From Cognatishimia coralii (GTDB taxonomy: Bacteria; Pseudomonadota; Alphaproteobacteria; Rhodobacterales; Rhodobacteraceae), in contig NZ_JBBGAZ010000004.1 in NCBI RefSeq assembly GCF_037478305.1, forward strand, positions 1-64,000: a stretch of 64,000 nucleotides of DNA. The letters are read 5' to 3'. How positions within the stretch are numbered: position 1 is the first letter of the stretch; every line of letters starts with the position of its first letter. The notes under the pieces are model-generated. The model worked only from the letters and a program-made list of their open reading frames with translations, was not told where the DNA came from and did no database searches. Shown one piece after another: positions 1 through 6,575 of the stretch. A program made the position numbers and the translations under genes.

Positions 1-43
1 CGTAAAACAAAGCCGCCTGCGCTTCTTGTCTCGGTCCCATCAT
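1..43 (-). CDS. Transposase N-terminus, probably IS1182 family (partial)
   Basis: Only the first 14 codons are inside the window, reading MMGPRQEAQAALFY. This N-terminus is one I recognise from IS1182-type DDE transposases common in Rhodobacteraceae and other proteobacteria. The gene runs off the left edge. A start one codon later (second ATG) is equally possible. With so few residues the family assignment is recall-based. The enclosing IS boundary in comM supports the call. Confidence 0.6.
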   Translation of the reverse strand, partial: MMGPRQEAQAALFY

Positions 44-220
44 CACTCAATCCCCCGTTCAATATGGAAATTGAATCAGTGACTTCGGCCTCGATCAAGG
101 GTGAGTTTTTCAACAGAATACGCCCTTCGCTGTTTTTCAGTAAGATCACATTGAAAGTTGAAATGGCCTTTCCGGTTTGAGAAATAGCATTGTGATTGGT
201 TGTGTTAATTAGGCACAACG
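1..220 (-). mobile_element. Terminal part of an insertion sequence inserted in comM
   Basis: Homology to ComM stops abruptly at about position 221, and the sequence to its left is AT-richer and unrelated to ComM. A transposase start lies at 43 on the minus strand, with a non-coding IS end of roughly 175 bases before it. The boundary carries an inverted repeat, GTTGTG at 199-204 and CACAAC at 214-219, which may be part of the terminal repeat. The far end of the element lies outside the window, so target-site duplication and family cannot be confirmed. Confidence 0.7.
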
Positions 221-221
221 T

Positions 222-860
222 TAAGAGATGATGCCGTCCCGCTGCCGCGATCTCGAGCGCGCGTTTGGCTCGATATTGGCTTTTGACGTCCCTGAGGTCT
301 TTGAGCGAGTCTTCTTTAATGACTTCGCCGGGCTGACTGGGTGCAATCGGGTTTTGGCCGGTGAAATGTCGCAACGCTTCGGTCAGTCCCCGCGGCGCAA
401 TGACTTCGGTTGCGCCAACCCATGCGGCTTCGGGGCCCGAGGCGGCGGGGCAAAGCAATCTGCGATTTTCGCGCGCGGCTGTCATCGCGGCGGGGAGGGC
501 GCCGGTGACGGGGATCAAGGTGCCATCCAGAGAGAGTTCGCCAAGAGCCAATGTGGCCTCGGCGGCGTCTTTTGGGATGATGTCCAGCACGGCCAGCAAA
601 GCGATAGCGATCGGAAGGTCGAAATGACTGCCTTCCTTTGGAAGATCCGCCGGAGACAGGTTTACGGTGATGCGCTTGGACGGCAAAGCGATGGCGAGCG
701 CATTCATTGCCGCGCGGATTCGCTCTCGCGCCTCAGAGACGGCTTTGTCTGGGAGGCCAACGATGGAGAACGCTGGCATGCCCGGGGTGATCGCACATTG
801 AACTTCGACGAGATGGGCGTCCACGCCCTCAAAGGCGACGGTATAGCTGCGCGCGGACAT
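222..860 (-). pseudogene. comM: comM/yifB Mg-chelatase-like AAA ATPase, 5' fragment interrupted by an IS
   Basis: ComM is a hexameric branch-migration helicase that helps integrate transformed DNA. The 213 codons from the ATG at 860 (preceded by AGAGG) give a typical ComM N-terminal domain, with MSARSYTVAFEGVDAHLVEV at the start and LSPADLPKEGSHFDLPIA further in. The fragment ends at EIAAAGRHHLL, the point where ComM proteins continue directly into the Walker A motif GPPGxGKS. There the insertion sequence begins. The whole AAA+ ATPase core is missing from this fragment, so the product cannot be active. The reading frame happens to stay open through the IS end to position 1, giving a hybrid ORF. 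The 3' part of comM, if kept, lies beyond the left edge. Confidence 0.88.
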
Positions 861-912
861 GGGGCCTCTTACGGTTTTCGTCAGGCTAGGCGCGCTTGGT
901 TAGCAAAGTGTT

Positions 913-944
913 AAGGCCGCCTGAGTTTGCGAAGCAGGCGGCCT
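913..944. terminator. Strong hairpin between comM and gst
   Basis: A perfect 11-bp inverted repeat (AAGGCCGCCTG / CAGGCGGCCTT) with a 10-base loop lies in the gap after the 3' end of gst and before the comM start. No clear T-run follows on the minus strand, so it may be a structured 3' end rather than a classical terminator. It abuts the GAGTATTT element at 951-975. Confidence 0.5.
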
Positions 945-950
945 TGGATT

Positions 951-975
951 TGAGTATTTTGAGCAAGATGAAAGG
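951..975 (+). repeat. GAGTATTT element, copy 1
   Basis: TGAGTATTTTGAGCAAGATG followed by AAAGG. This matches the recurrent intergenic motif GAGTATTT, about three variable bases, GCAAGATGAAA found at least six times in this window. Like other copies, it sits next to a strong hairpin (913-944). Confidence 0.75.
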
Positions 976-976
976 C

Positions 977-1660
977 TTAGGCGGGCCAGTCTTTGACCGG
1001 GTAGTCCTTTTTGTACCAAGGCAGGGTTTCGCCGATTTCCAGACCCAAGGCCCGCCATTTTTGGAAGGCGGGGTCGGTGAGGTGTGCGGTGACATAGGCT
1101 TCGGCCATCTCACTCATGGGAAGGCTATAGCCCGCGAGACGTGCCGCGACAGGCGCAAAGAAAGCGTCGGCTGCCGAGTAGTTTCCGCAGAGCCAGGGTG
1201 TGTCGCTTTCACATGTCTCGCGCGCCCAATTCCAGATGGTTTCCAGGCGGGCAACGTCGGCCAGAACTTCCTTGCGGGGGGCGCTGTCGGCATATGCGGT
1301 GCGTAGGTTCATCGGGCAATCGCCGCGCAGCGCCGTAAATCCAGAGTGCATTTCGGCCGCCAAAGTCCGGGCAACTGCGCGATGTTTAGGGTTAGTCGGC
1401 CAGAGGCCCGCGTCAGGGTGCCGGCTGGCGAGTTCTTCGGCGATGGCGAGGCTGTCGGACACGGGGATTCCGTCCTCGGTGACCATGGTCGGCACGGTTT
1501 TGGCCGGAGCGTGATCGGCCATCTGGGCCGCGACGCCTACGTCGTCAAAGAAACTGAGCAAAGTTTCCCTACGCGGAATGCCGAATTTTTCAAACAGCAG
1601 CCATCCACGCAGGGACCAGGAAGAATAGGCGTAATCGCCGAGGATCAAATGATAGGTCAT
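977..1660 (-). CDS. Glutathione S-transferase family protein
   Basis: A 227-residue cytosolic GST. The N-terminal thioredoxin-like domain (about 1-80) contains YSSWSLRGWLLFEKF, where a serine near the N-terminus would activate glutathione, and PTMVTEDGIPVSDSLAIAEEL, the cis-proline and the Ser that binds the gamma-glutamyl group. The C-terminal helical domain (about 90-220) includes LCGNYSAADAFFAPVAARL, the GST N-capping region. Its substrate cannot be predicted; family members conjugate or reduce electrophiles. It starts 58 bases after cobC on the same strand and may be its last co-transcribed gene. No sign of transfer. Confidence 0.9.
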   Translation of the reverse strand: MTYHLILGDYAYSSWSLRGWLLFEKFGIPRRETLLSFFDDVGVAAQMADHAPAKTVPTMVTEDGIPVSDSLAIAEELASRHPDAGLWPTNPKHRAVARTLAAEMHSGFTALRGDCPMNLRTAYADSAPRKEVLADVARLETIWNWARETCESDTPWLCGNYSAADAFFAPVAARLAGYSLPMSEMAEAYVTAHLTDPAFQKWRALGLEIGETLPWYKKDYPVKDWPA

Positions 1661-1718
1661 GACGAGAGCCTAGGCGGCTTGTGCGGCCAGGTAAAACGAA
1701 GATCTGTCATGCGGCAGA

Positions 1719-2291
1719 TCACGGGGTGTGATTGATCGTCATGGTGTGCCAGCCCGACTTTGTGATGTCGATTTCGGTCACTGAAAGGTTGTCGATCCGA
1801 TGGCTAAAGGCCTCATAGGCTGTCAGCTTTTCTGAGCGTTGCAGCTGGGTCAGGATTGCGCCGAAGTGGGCGACAACAATCAGGTCTTTGTCTGGATGAG
1901 CCGCGAGAGCTGCGTCAACGGCTTTGCCAACGCGGGCTTCGAGTTCGTGCCATGATTCCCCGTTTGGCGGTTTTACATCGCCCGGGGTTTCCCAAAAGGC
2001 TCGGTAGGTTTCTTGGTCTTCGACCTCGTCAAAACGTTGCAGCTCCCAATCGCCGAAGTTCATTTCGCGCAAGTCGGGATCATGCGGGAGACGCATGCGT
2101 GCACCCTGAATTGCATCTGCAGTTGCGACGGCGCGGCTGAGGTCAGAGGAAATCACCAAAGCATCCGCTGGGAGGTGCTCTGCCAGCCGCGCGATCGCTG
2201 CATGATCGGAAAGGTCCGCTGGCAGATCACTCCAGCCGACCATGGTTTTGGCATGGGTTGGGCCATGGCGAACAAGGCAGAGCCGCCTCAT
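1719..2291 (-). CDS. cobC: Histidine phosphatase, probable alpha-ribazole phosphatase (CobC-like)
   Basis: A 190-residue phosphoglycerate-mutase-fold phosphatase. The phospho-accepting histidine is in LVRHGPTHAK near residue 7, and the second catalytic histidine is in VVAHFGAI. In cobalamin synthesis CobC dephosphorylates alpha-ribazole 5'-phosphate. The function is inferred from overlap with cobU: the cobU stop and this ATG share ATGA at 2288-2291. An open frame extends upstream to 2558, but that part is only antiphase cobU sequence, so the ATG at 2291 is chosen. A broad-specificity phosphatase remains possible. Confidence 0.8.
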   Translation of the reverse strand: MRRLCLVRHGPTHAKTMVGWSDLPADLSDHAAIARLAEHLPADALVISSDLSRAVATADAIQGARMRLPHDPDLREMNFGDWELQRFDEVEDQETYRAFWETPGDVKPPNGESWHELEARVGKAVDAALAAHPDKDLIVVAHFGAILTQLQRSEKLTAYEAFSHRIDNLSVTEIDITKSGWHTMTINHTP

Positions 2292-2815
2292 GGCAGGTCG
2301 CCCTTCAGAACCTGTGGCAGGCCCGCGATCACGAAAACTGCGAGGTCCGCGGCTGCGGCCAGCCGTTGGTTCAGCTTTCCCTGCGCGATGCGAAACCTTC
2401 GGGCCAAGGCATTGTCGGGTACGATCCCCATGCCAACTTCGTTGGACACGACGATGACTCGTCCTTTGCATGCGGCAAGCGCCGCAATAAGCGCTTCGGT
2501 TTCTACCGCCAGATCGTGCTCTGCCATCATTTGATTGGTCAGCCACATGGAGGCGCAATCCAGTAACACGACCTGATCCTCGCCAACCTGAGAGAGAGCT
2601 TTGGCCATATCCAAAGGCTCTTCGATCGTGTGCCAGTCGTTCCCCCGCGCAGCCACGTGATCACGCACCTTTGCGGCCATTTCGTCATCATAGATCTGAG
2701 ACGTGGCCACATAGACCCGAGGGGCTCCGGTCGCCACCACAAGTCCTTCTGCAAAAGCGGATTTTCCAGAGGACGCCCCGCCTAGTACGAATGTCAGCTT
2801 TGGCAGCTCTGCCAT
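2288..2815 (-). CDS. cobU: Bifunctional adenosylcobinamide kinase/adenosylcobinamide-phosphate guanylyltransferase
   Basis: CobU phosphorylates adenosylcobinamide and then transfers GMP, a step in assembling the lower ligand loop of vitamin B12. The protein opens with the P-loop LGGASSGKSAFAE and has the family motif VYVATSQIYDDEMAAKVRDH, where the GMP-accepting histidine normally follows, and VVSNEVGMGIVP. Its 175 residues match the family. The ATG at 2815 is preceded by TTTTTGAGG and is preferred; an in-frame TTG at 2827 would add four residues. It overlaps the CobC-like gene by 4 bases and diverges from rpoH. Other cobalamin genes are not in the window. Confidence 0.93.
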   Translation of the reverse strand: MAELPKLTFVLGGASSGKSAFAEGLVVATGAPRVYVATSQIYDDEMAAKVRDHVAARGNDWHTIEEPLDMAKALSQVGEDQVVLLDCASMWLTNQMMAEHDLAVETEALIAALAACKGRVIVVSNEVGMGIVPDNALARRFRIAQGKLNQRLAAAADLAVFVIAGLPQVLKGDLP

Positions 2816-2892
2816 GGAATGCCTCAAAAAGTGATCCGTTCCGATGGTCCTTGCGTAACCAACATGAATATCCAGCGCAAGGAGGGGGCCTC

Positions 2893-3753
2893 ATGACGCA
2901 TATGGACCAAACTTTCATGCGTGGTGCCATGAAAGCGGAACTCTTGGATGCCGAGACGGAAACAGCTCTGGCGATTGCATGGCGCGATGACCGAGATGAA
3001 CGCGCTCTGCACCGGTTGATCACCGCCTACATGCGGCTTGCCATTTCGATGGCGTCGAAGTTCCGCAGATACGGCGTGCCAATGAACGACCTGGTGCAAG
3101 AAGCGGGGCTTGGCCTCATGAAAGCTGCCGACAAATTTGACCCAGATCGTGGTGTGCGCTTTTCGACTTACGCCGTTTGGTGGATCAAAGCCTCGATTCA
3201 GGACCACGTAATGCGCAATTGGTCTTTGGTGCGCACCGGCTCGACCTCGGCCCAAAAATCCTTGTTCTTTAACCTCAAGCGGGTCGAGGCGCAGATTTTG
3301 CGGGAAAGCGGTGAGTCACTAGATTCCCATCAACTGACCGAAAAGATCGCCACGGAAATCGGTGTGTCCGTGCGGGATGTTGAAATGATGCAGGGCCGGT
3401 TGTCTGGGGGCGACTATTCCCTGAATGCTCAGCAGGGCGGCGATGAGGACGGCCGCGAATGGATCGATGTGCTCGAAGACGACACGATGCAAGGCTCCGA
3501 ACAGGTTGACGAGGCGCGGGACTCTGCGGTTCTGAAATCCTGGCTCGAAGAGGCGATGGAGGACCTCAATGACCGCGAAAAGCTGATCGTGCGTCAGCGG
3601 CGTTTGTCTGAAAAGGGCCGTACGCTTGAGATGATCGGTCAGGATCTTGGGATCTCCAAAGAACGTGTGCGCCAGCTTGAGGTCGCAGCCCTCGCCAAGA
3701 TGCGGACCAAGCTGGAACGCCATGGCGCCGAAGTGCGGGCGCTGATCGCCTGA
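2893..3753 (+). CDS. rpoH: RNA polymerase sigma-32 factor (RpoH family)
   Basis: A 286-residue heat-shock-type sigma factor that directs RNA polymerase to stress promoters. Region 2 (about 40-105) shows DLVQEAGLGLMKAADKFDP and FSTYAVWWIKASIQDHVMRN. The RpoH box QKSLFFNLKR is at 121-130. Region 4 ends with the helix-turn-helix LEMIGQDLGISKERVRQLE. The start follows a strong AAGGAGGGG. Rhodobacteraceae usually carry two or more RpoH paralogs, one tied to heat and the other to singlet-oxygen stress. This one has a short N-terminus like RpoHII, but the paralog assignment is inference. The gene is divergent from cobU, with a 77-base shared upstream region. Confidence 0.93.
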   Translation: MTHMDQTFMRGAMKAELLDAETETALAIAWRDDRDERALHRLITAYMRLAISMASKFRRYGVPMNDLVQEAGLGLMKAADKFDPDRGVRFSTYAVWWIKASIQDHVMRNWSLVRTGSTSAQKSLFFNLKRVEAQILRESGESLDSHQLTEKIATEIGVSVRDVEMMQGRLSGGDYSLNAQQGGDEDGREWIDVLEDDTMQGSEQVDEARDSAVLKSWLEEAMEDLNDREKLIVRQRRLSEKGRTLEMIGQDLGISKERVRQLEVAALAKMRTKLERHGAEVRALIA

Positions 3754-3813
3754 TCTTGTAACATCGCGATCAAGTGCATAGTGTCAGCCCACACCGAAGC
3801 TCGGAGTGGCCAA

Positions 3814-5010
3814 ATGCTCGACAATAAACGCATTCTCCTGATTATTTCCGGAGGCATCGCAGCCTATAAATCGCTGGATCTGATCCGCCAATTGCGCAAA
3901 GCAGGGGCCTGGGTCACGCCGGTGATGACGGGGTCTGCCCGCGAGTTCGTGACTCCTTTGTCGGTCTCTGCTTTGGCCGAGGAGAAGGTCTATCAGGATC
4001 TTTTTGACCTGACGGATGAGGCCGAAATGGGCCATATCGAACTCTCCCGCTCTGCTGATCTGATCGTAGTTGCGCCCGCGACGGCCAACCTGATGGCCAA
4101 AATGGCGCAGGGGCTGGCCGATGATCTGGCTTCGACGCTTTTGCTTGCCACAGACACGCAGGTTCTGGTCGCCCCAGCGATGAACGTGCGCATGTGGGAT
4201 CATCCCGCCACGCAACGCAATATCGCCACCTTGCGCGCGGATGGCGTTAGCTTTGTTGGCCCGAACGAAGGCGAAATGGCCTGTGGCGAATTCGGCCCCG
4301 GCCGGATGTCCGAGCCGCATGAAATCGTGTCTGCCATTCAGGCCGAATTCGAAGAAGGCCCTTTGACCGGCCGTCGCATCCTCGTGACCTCTGGGCCGAC
4401 CCACGAGCCAATTGATCCCGTGCGCTACATCGCCAACCGTAGTTCCGGCGCGCAGGGCACCGCCATCGCGCGGGCGTTGACGGCGCTGGGCGCAGAGGTT
4501 GTCTTCGTCACCGGCCCCGCCGATGCCGCACGGCCAGACCGCGCGCGGATTGTCGAAGTGGAAACCGCGCAAGAGATGCTTGAGGCCGTCGAGGGCGTGA
4601 TGCCAGTCGACGCAGCCGTCTTCGCCGCCGCCGTCGCGGATTGGCGTGTGGATGGCGCAAGCGACAGTAAAATCAAGAAACAAGCGGGCGCGCTGCCGAC
4701 GCTTGGGTTCAAAGAAAACCCAGACATTCTGGCAACCGTGTCTCAGTTGAAACAAGGCCGACCTGATCTGGTTGTAGGCTTCGCGGCGGAAACAGATGAT
4801 GTGATCGCCCATGCGACCGCCAAACGAGACCGTAAGGGCTGTGATTGGATCGTCGCCAACGACGTCAGTCCAGAAACCGGTATCATGGGCGGCTCGGAAA
4901 ACGCTGTGACGCTGATCTCTGACGAAGGCGCGGAAAGCTGGCCGCGTATGGGCAAGGATGCTGTGGCCGAAGAACTGGCGGCGCGCATCGCCAAGGCTCT
5001 GGCGGAATAA
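3814..5010 (+). CDS. coaBC: Bifunctional phosphopantothenoylcysteine decarboxylase/phosphopantothenate-cysteine ligase
   Basis: CoaBC joins cysteine to 4'-phosphopantothenate and then decarboxylates the product to 4'-phosphopantetheine, steps two and three of coenzyme A synthesis. The N-terminal flavoprotein CoaC domain (about 1-180) has ISGGIAAYKSLDLIR, GHIELSRSADLIVVAPATAN and the PAMNVRMW signature. The CoaB domain (about 185-398) begins LVTSGPTHEPIDPVRYIANR and carries SKIKKQ and GFKENPDIL. The 398-residue length is normal. The ATG at 3814, with GGAG nine bases upstream, is preferred over a GTG at 3781. It is first in a tight plus-strand run with dut and the MoeB-like gene. Confidence 0.95.
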   Translation: MLDNKRILLIISGGIAAYKSLDLIRQLRKAGAWVTPVMTGSAREFVTPLSVSALAEEKVYQDLFDLTDEAEMGHIELSRSADLIVVAPATANLMAKMAQGLADDLASTLLLATDTQVLVAPAMNVRMWDHPATQRNIATLRADGVSFVGPNEGEMACGEFGPGRMSEPHEIVSAIQAEFEEGPLTGRRILVTSGPTHEPIDPVRYIANRSSGAQGTAIARALTALGAEVVFVTGPADAARPDRARIVEVETAQEMLEAVEGVMPVDAAVFAAAVADWRVDGASDSKIKKQAGALPTLGFKENPDILATVSQLKQGRPDLVVGFAAETDDVIAHATAKRDRKGCDWIVANDVSPETGIMGGSENAVTLISDEGAESWPRMGKDAVAEELAARIAKALAE

Positions 5011-5013
5011 ACC

Positions 5014-5466
5014 ATGTCAAAACAGGTGAAATTCAAACGTACAGAGGCCAATGGGGACCTGCCGCTACCAAGCTACGCAACCCCCGGAGCCGCCGCGATG
5101 GATCTGCGGGCTTGTCTGCCTGACGGCGCCGTGACTGTGGAGCCTGCGTCCTTGGTGATGCTCTCCATCGGCTTTTGCGTAGAGCTACCTCAAGGCACCG
5201 AAATGCAGATCCGCGCCCGTTCCGGCATGGCGCTGAAACGGCATCTGATGATCCCCAACGCGCCGGGCACGATCGACAGCGATTATCGCGGCGAGGTGAA
5301 AGTCGGGCTCTATAACTATGGCACTGAACCCGTGACCCTGAACCACGGCGACCGTATCGCACAGGCGGTTGTTGCCGATGTCTTGCAGGTCGACTGTCGC
5401 GAGGTCTCTGACCTGTCGGACACGGAACGCGGCGCGGGCGGTTTTGGCTCAACAGGCGTGAGTTAG
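5014..5466 (+). CDS. dut: dUTP diphosphatase (dUTPase)
   Basis: Hydrolyses dUTP to dUMP, keeping uracil out of DNA and supplying thymidylate precursor; acts as a trimer. All dUTPase motifs are visible in the 150 residues: PGAAAMDLRA, RSGMALK, the substrate-binding APGTIDSDYRGEV with the catalytic Asp, GDRIAQAVV, and the C-terminal arm RGAGGFGSTG that closes over the nucleotide. It starts three bases after coaBC and ends immediately before the next ATG. The coaBC-dut pairing is common in proteobacteria. Confidence 0.96.
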   Translation: MSKQVKFKRTEANGDLPLPSYATPGAAAMDLRACLPDGAVTVEPASLVMLSIGFCVELPQGTEMQIRARSGMALKRHLMIPNAPGTIDSDYRGEVKVGLYNYGTEPVTLNHGDRIAQAVVADVLQVDCREVSDLSDTERGAGGFGSTGVS

Positions 5467-6516
5467 ATGTTTGCCGTCCTCGTCGCAGCGGGTGCCATCT
5501 GGGGCATCGGAGCCCTGATGAAAACGCCAAAGCCCGTGCGTTGGACCATGCTGGGCGTGCTCTATCTGGCGGTTTTGCTGATGCAGGCGGTCTTCCCGAC
5601 CGGTCATCCCTTGCGAGAAGCCACCGGTGGATCCGTCGCGCCTTGGCTTTTGATCGGCGGCATCGGGCTTTTGGTGTTTGTCTATCGCAAAGGCTTGCAA
5701 TGGCTGCGCAGCCGCGCCGAAGGACAAGCGGAGGCCCAGGCCGAGGCGCCTGCGAAAACCGGAACTTTCTTGGACACGGAACTCAATCGCTACGCCCGCC
5801 ATATCGTGCTGCGCGAAATCGGTGGACCGGGGCAGAAAAAACTCAAAGAGGCCAAGGTGCTGGTGATCGGAGCAGGGGGGCTGGGGTCTCCGGCGCTGCT
5901 TTATTTGGCCGCCGCAGGCGTGGGCACCATCGGCGTTGTGGATGACGATGAGGTCGACAATTCCAACCTGCAGCGCCAAGTCATCCATCAGGATGCTGGC
6001 ATAGGCATGCCCAAAGTGCATTCCGCCGCCGCCGTCATGCGAGCGCAGAACCCATTTGTCGAGGTGCGCCCTTACAACCGTCGCCTCATTGTCGACGAAG
6101 CCGAGACGCTGATTGCCGACTACGATCTGGTGCTGGACGGCACCGACAATTTCGACACCCGCTATCTGGTCAATGCCGCCTGCGTCGCGCTGGGCAAACC
6201 GCTGATCTCGGGTGCTTTGACCCAATGGGAAGGCCAGGTCAGCGTCTTTGATCCCGCCGAGGACGCACCTTGCTATCAATGCATTTTCCCCGAGGCTCCA
6301 GCCCCCGGCCTTTCACCCAGCTGCGCCGAAGCAGGCGTGATTGGGCCGCTGCCCGGCGTGATAGGTTCGATCATGGCGATGGAAGCCGTGAAGATCATCG
6401 CGAGTGCAGGCATCGCCTTACGCGGTGAAATGCTGATCTATGACGGGCTCTACGGCGAAACCCGGAAAATCGGCCTGAAACGTCGCGCCGATTGCCCCTG
6501 TTGCGGATCAAAATAA
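5467..6516 (+). CDS. moeB: Membrane-anchored MoeB/ThiF/HesA-family E1-like adenylyltransferase
   Basis: E1-like enzyme that adenylates the C-terminal glycine of a sulfur carrier such as MoaD or ThiS, for molybdopterin or thiamine synthesis. Of 349 residues, about 102-349 form the MoeB fold: NRYARHIVLREIGGPGQKKL, nucleotide loop GAGGLGS at 135-141, DGTDNFDTRY at about 224-233, and zinc cysteine pairs C269/C272 and C343/C346. CAEAGVIGPLPGVIGS is typical of MoeB. The unusual part is a roughly 100-residue extension with three hydrophobic stretches (about 1-16, 29-43, 59-73) and an Ala/Glu-rich linker, implying an inner-membrane anchor. The start directly abuts the dut stop codon. Which carrier it serves cannot be told from this window. 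Confidence 0.88.
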   Translation: MFAVLVAAGAIWGIGALMKTPKPVRWTMLGVLYLAVLLMQAVFPTGHPLREATGGSVAPWLLIGGIGLLVFVYRKGLQWLRSRAEGQAEAQAEAPAKTGTFLDTELNRYARHIVLREIGGPGQKKLKEAKVLVIGAGGLGSPALLYLAAAGVGTIGVVDDDEVDNSNLQRQVIHQDAGIGMPKVHSAAAVMRAQNPFVEVRPYNRRLIVDEAETLIADYDLVLDGTDNFDTRYLVNAACVALGKPLISGALTQWEGQVSVFDPAEDAPCYQCIFPEAPAPGLSPSCAEAGVIGPLPGVIGSIMAMEAVKIIASAGIALRGEMLIYDGLYGETRKIGLKRRADCPCCGSK

Positions 6517-6575
6517 CGTTTGCCCATTGCGCGCGGCGCGTCACGGCATAGGTTGATCTCAAAGGAGATCACCGC

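Noticed and set aside
1..220. Tn7-like transposon end at comM
   Set aside because: A TGT-type terminus is conceivable, but the transposase start at 43 reads as an IS1182-type N-terminus and no repeated TnsB-like sites were convincing.
228..914. Plus-strand open frame of 228 codons
   Set aside because: It is the antisense of the comM fragment, which has clear family homology on the minus strand.
2292..2558. N-terminal extension of the CobC-like gene
   Set aside because: The extra codons are an out-of-phase reading of cobU and are rich in Arg and Ser; the RHG motif belongs at the N-terminus, and the ATG at 2291 overlaps the cobU stop.
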